Made by a program: the position numbers and the translations under genes. From assembly GCA_964426655.1 (NCBI GenBank), contig CAYRQT010000026.1, forward strand, positions 1-28,727: a stretch of DNA of 28,727 bases, in the 5' to 3' direction. This DNA comes from RGIG8306 sp964426655. GTDB lineage: Bacteria; Bacillota; Clostridia; Lachnospirales; Lachnospiraceae. Shown here piece by piece: positions 23,713 to 28,727 of the stretch. Position 1 is the first letter of the stretch; the number at the start of each line of letters is the position of its first letter. Below the pieces are notes generated by a model that had not been told where the DNA came from, did no database searches, and saw only the letters and a program-made list of their open reading frames with translations.

Positions 23713-25428
23713 TTAAACACTCCAGCCCATACTCTCCTGCTGAATACTGTATAATTTTTTATACAGCCCTTCTTTCTCCATCAAAGAGGCGTGTGTCCCC
23801 TCTTCCTTTATTCTTCCCTTCTCCAGCACAATGATTTTATCTGCACTGGCAATGGTCCTGAGGCGATGGGCAATGACCACCACTGTTTTATTCTGGATCA
23901 GCTGGCCGATGGCCTGCTGAATATATGCCTCACTCTCCGGATCCAGACTGGCAGTGGCCTCATCCAGTAGCACAATAGGCGCATCTTTTAACAATGCTCT
24001 GGCAATGGAAAGGCGCTGGCGTTCCCCCCCCGAAAGGGTGCTGCCATTTTCTCCCAGCAGGGTATCATATCCTTTTGGCATTTTGTCAATAAACACATCA
24101 CATCTGGCCGCCTTTGCTGCCGCCATCACCTGTTCTCTGGTGGCATTCATATTGCCAATACGAATGTTGTTGTACACTGTATCATGGAACAGTACCACAT
24201 CCTGAAAAACAAAGGACATATACTCCATAATATGTTCCGGGTCCAGCCCACTGATATCCACACCGCCAATGATGATTCGTCCTTCATTCACATCCCAGAA
24301 GCGGGCAATCAGACGGGAAATGGTGCTTTTCCCACTGCCGCTTGGACCCACCAGTGCAGTGATTTTTCCGGCAGGAATATGGGTGGTCACATGCTGAATG
24401 GTTTCCTCCCCCTCCTGATGATAGCGAAAGCTCACATCCTCCAGCCGGATATCATAATGGGTGACAGGGGTTGCCTCATCCCCTTCCATGGGGGCAATGT
24501 CCATCAGTGTCCGCATTCTTCCAATGGCGATCTGGTGATAGAACAGCTCTGGAAGAAGGGTCAGTTCCGTTAAAATGGGGCCATAGATTCTGGTAACAAT
24601 CATCAGACAAAGTAGCATGGGCACAAGCTCAATTTTTCCTGCAAGTAGCAGGGCTGTCCCTACAAACACCGTAATGCCAATTCCCGATTGCAGCACCATC
24701 TGGGCACCGGTAACAAATACACCGGACCCAAACTCCATTTTGATGGCCAGGTTTTTCATGGTCCGCAGCGCCTTCTCCAGTGCTTCGAACTTTTCTCCAT
24801 CCATGTTGCAGGCTTTGATGACTTTAATGCCATCAATATATTCCTGCACCTGTTCAGATGCTGCCAGTTTGGATCTGGCATGTTTTCGTCCCAATCTCTC
24901 CTGTATTTTCCGGCTGGCAAAAATGATGAAAAAAGCCACTGGCACAGAGGCAAAAATGGCCAGGGCCATGCGCCAGTTATAAAAGGCAAACATCATGCAC
25001 ACCAGGCAGATGGAAACAAAATTGGAGACCAGCTGGGGATAGACATGGCTGAGCACATGCTCTGAAATGGCCACATCCCCCATGAGATTGGTGGTCAGCT
25101 CGGACAGGCTCTTGGAATTGAACACACTCATGGGCAGCTTGCGCACATGCTCAGCCAGGGCCACACGGGTGTTTTCGCTCTCCATATATGAGGCCACATA
25201 TGTCTTTTTATAGTCATTCTTGCTGCACCANNNNNNNNNNCGCCCCCAGGAAATGGTGCCTCCCGTAAAGGGCTTTAGCAATTCCATCACCACCTGCAGC
25301 ATGACCATAGCCGGCAGAAACATGGAAAGATTGGTCAGGATGCAGGCCAGAATGGCTTTTTTCAGATCCCGATATCCTTTATCTGTGAGCATCAGTGCTC
25401 TCTGAATGGCCGGTGTTTTCTCATGCAT
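23713..25428 (-). CDS. ABC exporter half-transporter, second subunit
   Basis: A 571-residue permease-ATPase fusion. The N-terminal membrane domain spans about 1-310. The nucleotide-binding domain has Walker A GPSGSGKST (361-369), signature LSGGERQR (465-472), Walker B IVLLDE (485-490) and switch His (521). Ten N bases at 25231-25240 follow SWGR (the last codon before the gap is CGn, Arg) and stand where the second membrane helix should be; comparison with the partner subunit suggests roughly 10-15 residues more are missing than shown. The start at 25428 has AAAGGAG ten bases upstream and overlaps the end of the partner gene by eight bases, so the two subunits are made together. A longer frame to 25545 would read into the partner and is rejected. 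Confidence 0.93.
   Translation of the reverse strand: MHEKTPAIQRALMLTDKGYRDLKKAILACILTNLSMFLPAMVMLQVVMELLKPFTGGTISWGXXXXWCSKNDYKKTYVASYMESENTRVALAEHVRKLPMSVFNSKSLSELTTNLMGDVAISEHVLSHVYPQLVSNFVSICLVCMMFAFYNWRMALAIFASVPVAFFIIFASRKIQERLGRKHARSKLAASEQVQEYIDGIKVIKACNMDGEKFEALEKALRTMKNLAIKMEFGSGVFVTGAQMVLQSGIGITVFVGTALLLAGKIELVPMLLCLMIVTRIYGPILTELTLLPELFYHQIAIGRMRTLMDIAPMEGDEATPVTHYDIRLEDVSFRYHQEGEETIQHVTTHIPAGKITALVGPSGSGKSTISRLIARFWDVNEGRIIIGGVDISGLDPEHIMEYMSFVFQDVVLFHDTVYNNIRIGNMNATREQVMAAAKAARCDVFIDKMPKGYDTLLGENGSTLSGGERQRLSIARALLKDAPIVLLDEATASLDPESEAYIQQAIGQLIQNKTVVVIAHRLRTIASADKIIVLEKGRIKEEGTHASLMEKEGLYKKLYSIQQESMGWSV
25231..25240. other. Assembly gap of ten N inside an ABC transporter gene
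   Basis: Ten undetermined bases replace most of a transmembrane helix. Alignment with the partner subunit suggests the real gap is some tens of bases longer. Confidence 0.9.
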
Positions 25429-27229
25429 GAATGCCACACTCCTTTCCCATGGTCCAACTGGATGTTTTGTTGTAGGTTTTCCACATGGCCCCATACTTTC
25501 CTGCGTTTTCCAACAAGGCTTCATGGGTCCCCATCTCCTGAACACAACCTTCGTCCATCACCACAATCTGGTCTGCATGGCGAACCGTGGACAGGCGATG
25601 GGCAATGATAATAACCGTTTTATTCTGCATCAGTTTTTCAAAAGCTTTCTGAATCAGATGCTCATTTTCCGGATCTGCAAAAGCAGTGGCTTCATCCAGC
25701 ACCACAATGGGGGCATCCTTTACAATCGCTCTGGCAATGGCAATGCGCTGGCATTCCCCGCCGCTTAAATGGATGCCATTTTCTCCGAAAACTGTATCAT
25801 AGCCATTTGGCAGTTCCATAATGAAAGTATGACACTGTGCCGCTTTAGCCGCAGCAATAATCTGCTCATCATCTGCCCCAGGATTCCCCATGCGGATGTT
25901 TTCCCGGATACTCTGGTGAAACAGAAAGACGTCCTGAAACACAAAGCTGACCCGATCCATCAGATCCCCGCTCCTCATTTGCCGAATGTCCACTCCGCCA
26001 ATGGAAATGCTACCTTCCTGCACGTCAAAGAAACGGGGAATCAAGTGGGCAATGGTGCTTTTCCCACCGCCTGAGGGGCCTACAATAGCGGTTACCTCCC
26101 CCTGGCGGGCTGTAAAACTCACATGGGAAACCGCCATTTTCTTTCTGTCCTTTTCATATGAGAAAGAAACATCTTCCAGGGCCACATCAAACTGGGATGG
26201 CAACGCCGAATGCTCAGGCTGTACCAGAGGAGGTTCCGCCAGCACCTGATCCATTGCCTCCACCCCATTTAAAATACGCATGGCATCAGAGTTTACGTAC
26301 ATGAGTTTGGACAGAATACCTGCAATGGAAGGGGTAAAGACCAGATAGAAAATAAACCGGGCCGTAAAGCTTCTGTCGTCCCCTGCAAACATGCCCAGCA
26401 AAATGCCCACCGGCAAAACAAAAAGATAGATATTATTGATCAGCGTGGTAAAAAGAGACATGATATTTTCCCAGCTTAAGGTGTAGGGAAGTACCATGGC
26501 GGTATAGGCCTTTATGGCCTCGTGGAGCCTGCTAAAGGAATAGACAGTCTGTTTAAAGGCTTTTACCACAGATATTCCCCGAATATACTCTACGGCTCCA
26601 TTGTTCATGTTGGCAAGGGCATTCTGGTATTTGTCCATCATCTCTTTGACCCCGTCCCGTCCATAGGCATAAATCTGCAAAAGGAAAGCCAGAAGGATGC
26701 CCAGAATGGCTGCCAGCCCCATGCGCCAGTCCACCCAAAGCAAAATCACGATCATAACAACAGGTGACACGATGGCCGCCACAATATCCGGCAGCTGATG
26801 CGCAATGAATTTTTCAATATTCTCAATATTTTCATCTGTTATTTTTCTTAATTTTCCGCTACCTATCAGTACATGAAATCCAAGGGGCACCTTTGCCAGG
26901 TGGGAGAGAAAATGAACCTTTAGCTCATACAGGGTGTTAAAGGCCGCCAGATGGGAACACATTAATGCACCAAAATACAGCAGAATATTGGCTGCCACGC
27001 CTCCAAGAGCCATCCATCCATAGGAAAAGAGCTGGCTTTGGCTTAAATTTTCCAAATTTGGGTAAACTTCCAGAATTCGGCGAATGATAAAATAAATGGC
27101 CAGATAGGGAATAAAGCTGGCCACAGCGGCCAGCGAAGCTAGGATCATGGCCCCAATCACCAGCCCCTTTTTTGTCATGGCCAGCTCCATCATTCTGGAC
27201 AACCCCTTTTTTGGTTCCTTGTTTTTCAT
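25421..27229 (-). CDS. ABC exporter half-transporter, first subunit (YbtPQ/IrtAB-like)
   Basis: A 602-residue permease-ATPase fusion with six membrane helices in residues 20-310. The nucleotide-binding domain has Walker A GPSGGGKST (384-392), signature LSGGECQR (488-495), Walker B IVVLDE (508-513) and switch His544. After Walker B the sequence is DEATAFADPENE, a variant I associate with the YbtPQ/IrtAB group that handles siderophores or metal chelates, whereas the partner has the ordinary DEATASLDPESE. The signature has Cys in place of the usual Lys/Arg. With the partner it should form a heterodimer. AAGGAGG lies five bases upstream of ATG. The operon starts at a promoter overlapped by palindromes. 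Substrate not known from sequence. Confidence 0.93.
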   Translation of the reverse strand: MKNKEPKKGLSRMMELAMTKKGLVIGAMILASLAAVASFIPYLAIYFIIRRILEVYPNLENLSQSQLFSYGWMALGGVAANILLYFGALMCSHLAAFNTLYELKVHFLSHLAKVPLGFHVLIGSGKLRKITDENIENIEKFIAHQLPDIVAAIVSPVVMIVILLWVDWRMGLAAILGILLAFLLQIYAYGRDGVKEMMDKYQNALANMNNGAVEYIRGISVVKAFKQTVYSFSRLHEAIKAYTAMVLPYTLSWENIMSLFTTLINNIYLFVLPVGILLGMFAGDDRSFTARFIFYLVFTPSIAGILSKLMYVNSDAMRILNGVEAMDQVLAEPPLVQPEHSALPSQFDVALEDVSFSYEKDRKKMAVSHVSFTARQGEVTAIVGPSGGGKSTIAHLIPRFFDVQEGSISIGGVDIRQMRSGDLMDRVSFVFQDVFLFHQSIRENIRMGNPGADDEQIIAAAKAAQCHTFIMELPNGYDTVFGENGIHLSGGECQRIAIARAIVKDAPIVVLDEATAFADPENEHLIQKAFEKLMQNKTVIIIAHRLSTVRHADQIVVMDEGCVQEMGTHEALLENAGKYGAMWKTYNKTSSWTMGKECGIHA

Positions 27230-27316
27230 TTTTTCCTCCTTTTTTTGATGTTCCCCCCCTGCAGACTGTTATGGTAATATATATATTCTCCATATCAGAG
27301 TCCAAATTTATTGGTT

Positions 27317-27338
27317 ATGGTTAGATTTAACTAACCAT
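27317..27338. promoter_or_regulatory. Perfect inverted repeat operator at the ABC promoter
   Basis: ATGGTTAG (27317-27324) and CTAACCAT (27331-27338) with a 6-base spacer, just downstream of the predicted start of transcription. The GGTTAG/CTAACC halves are those of DtxR/IdeR-type iron-regulator sites, but the spacing is five bases wider. Confidence 0.7.
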
Positions 27339-27340
27339 CC

Positions 27341-27378
27341 AGTCTTTTAAGACTATCATTTTGTTTATTCTTTGTCAA
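27341..27378 (-). promoter_or_regulatory. Promoter of the ABC operon with overlapping palindrome
   Basis: On the minus strand TTGACA (27373-27378), a perfect -35, is 17 bases from TAGTCT (27350-27355), a weak -10 that forms one arm of the palindrome AGTCTT-tt-AAGACT (27341-27354). The overlap suggests regulated transcription. Confidence 0.65.
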
Positions 27379-27456
27379 TACAGACTCATCTCTTTTCCAG
27401 CATACACAAACACCTTGAAAACACAGTATTTTTCGTCTTTTTTTTCTTTTTATTAA

Positions 27457-27465
27457 TGGTATACT
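27457..27465 (+). promoter_or_regulatory. Extended -10 promoter of the alpha/beta-hydrolase gene
   Basis: TGG-TATACT at 27457-27465 is an extended -10, 43 bases upstream of the chosen start. The rest of the 280-base intergenic region holds the ABC promoter and palindromes. Confidence 0.6.
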
Positions 27466-27508
27466 TACGGCATTGAATAGAACTATCCATAAAAAAAGGG
27501 GGATGCAG

Positions 27509-28414
27509 ATGAGTTTACGTTACAAATTGATTAGAGGAAGCATCCGGCTGATGGGCATTCGAAAGATGTTCTCCCTGCCGGAAAAAGAGTTGTATCAGAA
27601 AATTCAGAAAGAGAATGAAAAGAGGGGCTTTCGCATGCCCAAAGACAAAAAAGCCCACTATGAGGATCTGTTGATTGGCCAGCAAGATCACTGCCTCATC
27701 ATCCAGCTGGAAGAAAGAAAAGCGGAAAAGGCCATCCTATTTCTCTTCGGGGGTGGATATCTCCTGGGCCCGGATGGCATGGACATTGCCACCGCCAGAA
27801 AACTGGGAAAAGGAAGTGGTTCGGATGTGTGGTTTCCCTATTATCCTCTCTGCACAAAGGTGCACATTGCCACGACCTACGATATGGTGCTGGAATGCTA
27901 CCGCCAGATGCTTCGTTTCTACGCCCCGGAAAACATTTCTTTTGTGGGTGCTTCTTCCGGTGCGGCCCTGGCCATTGGTCTTTTGCTGCATAATAATGCA
28001 CTGGGCCGTCCCCTACCCGTGCCCAGGCAGGTGATTGCCGTCTCTCCAGGTGCCGTCCCCCTCACCTCTGTGGAGAGGGAAAAAATGTCCATTCTGGACA
28101 AAAAGGACGTGATGGTGACTGCCGCCTTTATGGAGACGGTACAGGCTCTGTTGGAAAAGGGAGCGTCCACCCCTTCTTATATGGTATCCGGTGTCACCGG
28201 AGATTTTACTGGGCTCCCCAAAATTTATTTTTACTATGGCACAGATGAAATTTTGTATGCAGAAGCAGGCCCCTTTGCAGAGGCCTGTCAAAAATACGAT
28301 GTCCCTTTTCAGATGACCATAGGGCGGGGCATGTTTCACTGCTATGCCTTAATGCCCTTCTTTCCAGAAGGGAAAAAAGCTTTTCAGGAAATTGTTCAGC
28401 TGCTGGGAGACTGA
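27509..28414 (+). CDS. Alpha/beta-hydrolase (HSL-like esterase)
   Basis: A 301-residue cytoplasmic esterase-like protein. The oxyanion-hole region is LFGGGYLLG (about residues 79-87), equivalent to the HGGG of hormone-sensitive-lipase-type enzymes but with Phe in place of His. The nucleophile Ser is in GASSGAA (about 148), the acid Asp is in YYGTDEIL (about 248) and the His is in GMFHCYA (about 278). The order and spacing fit an active enzyme; substrate unknown. AGGGGG lies six bases upstream of ATG at 27509; in-frame starts further upstream have no such site. Divergent from the ABC operon, so the two share a regulatory region. Its 3' end overlaps the convergent Nudix gene by 19 bases. Confidence 0.85.
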   Translation: MSLRYKLIRGSIRLMGIRKMFSLPEKELYQKIQKENEKRGFRMPKDKKAHYEDLLIGQQDHCLIIQLEERKAEKAILFLFGGGYLLGPDGMDIATARKLGKGSGSDVWFPYYPLCTKVHIATTYDMVLECYRQMLRFYAPENISFVGASSGAALAIGLLLHNNALGRPLPVPRQVIAVSPGAVPLTSVEREKMSILDKKDVMVTAAFMETVQALLEKGASTPSYMVSGVTGDFTGLPKIYFYYGTDEILYAEAGPFAEACQKYDVPFQMTIGRGMFHCYALMPFFPEGKKAFQEIVQLLGD

Positions 28415-28727
28415 TTTTCCTGCCGTCTTTTTCTCCAGGCTGGCAGAATCCACCTGTGCAGACGCCGGTCTGCGGAACAGGAAACCACCCCTTCCGCCAG
28501 TAGCTTCTCCAGTTCACCATAAGTAACCTTTCTAGCCTCCACCACCTCATCCGGCTGAAGGATCAGTTGCTGCAGGGATACGGATGCCTCTGCCAGGTAC
28601 ACATCACATAAATAGTGTTTTTTTTCGTATATATCCTGGCCCATGAACTGCAGATCCTCTTCCTTCAGTATGAGGCCGGTTTCTTCTTTCAGTTCCCGAA
28701 GAGCACCTGCCACGGAAGTTTCTCCTG
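28396..28727 (-). CDS. Nudix hydrolase, 5' end beyond the window
   Basis: The visible 110 residues begin inside the Nudix box: E-x7-REL-x-EE-x-GL is seen as ETSVAGALRELKEETGL, with the leading Gly outside. The three Glu that bind the metal are present. The rest (MGQDIYEKKHYLCDVYLA, LQPDEVVEARKVTYGELEKL) is typical of short Nudix pyrophosphohydrolases that act on NDP-linked compounds. The specific substrate cannot be assigned. The start codon lies off the right-hand edge. Confidence 0.9.
   Translation of the reverse strand, partial: GETSVAGALRELKEETGLILKEEDLQFMGQDIYEKKHYLCDVYLAEASVSLQQLILQPDEVVEARKVTYGELEKLLAEGVVSCSADRRLHRWILPAWRKRRQENQSPSS

Overview
The window looks like chromosomal DNA of a strictly anaerobic member of the Bacillota, class Clostridia, most likely near Lachnospiraceae. 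The evidence is an [FeFe] hydrogenase, a NifS/NifU-type Fe-S assembly operon with an Rrf2/IscR regulator, a hemerythrin-coupled diguanylate cyclase, strong AGGAGG-type ribosome binding sites and an intermediate GC content. It appears to be a draft assembly: three 10-N gaps sit inside genes, and base 1 begins with a fold-back repeat.

Region by region. 1-4.8 kb (minus): a closely spaced operon encoding a YoaK/DUF1275 membrane protein, a GGDEF-hemerythrin protein, IscR, NifS, NifU and an HD-domain protein cut by the fold-back. 4.9-6.2 kb (plus): a divergent monomeric [FeFe] hydrogenase. 6.3-8.8 kb (minus): pyruvate kinase, then a ferritin-like protein overlapping a low-molecular-weight tyrosine phosphatase. 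8.9-13.2 kb (minus): an AT-richer set with an alpha/alpha-toroid protein, a TipAL-type MerR regulator, a HAD phosphatase, a maltose-acetyltransferase-like enzyme and an RpiR regulator. 13.2-15.2 kb (minus): aguA-aguB, converting agmatine to putrescine.

15.3-20.5 kb is a zone of broken genes. It holds two coupled small genes (one with an in-frame TAG, one frameshifted), a TetR gene with two in-frame stops and no 5' end, a 3' fragment of a UvrD-type helicase joined head-on to it, a frameshifted methyltransferase, an ornithine cyclodeaminase lacking its N-terminus, and an oligopeptide-binding lipoprotein gene lacking its 3' end and carrying an extra A in its signal-peptide codons. Intact genes resume on both sides, so this is either real decay with deletions or local misassembly.

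20.7-28.7 kb: a LysR regulator divergent from a YeiH-type membrane protein with a clear inverted-repeat operator, a Prx6-type peroxiredoxin, a heterodimeric ABC exporter pair of the YbtPQ/IrtAB kind with operator-like palindromes at its promoter, an alpha/beta-hydrolase, and a Nudix hydrolase running off the end.

The most interesting functional unit is the head-to-head arrangement of the Fe-S assembly operon, which carries a hemerythrin-GGDEF protein translationally coupled to IscR, with an [FeFe] hydrogenase. It suggests that oxygen or redox state, c-di-GMP, Fe-S supply and hydrogen metabolism are linked. This is inference from layout and intact active-site residues. No CRISPR array, tRNA, rRNA or insertion sequence was seen.
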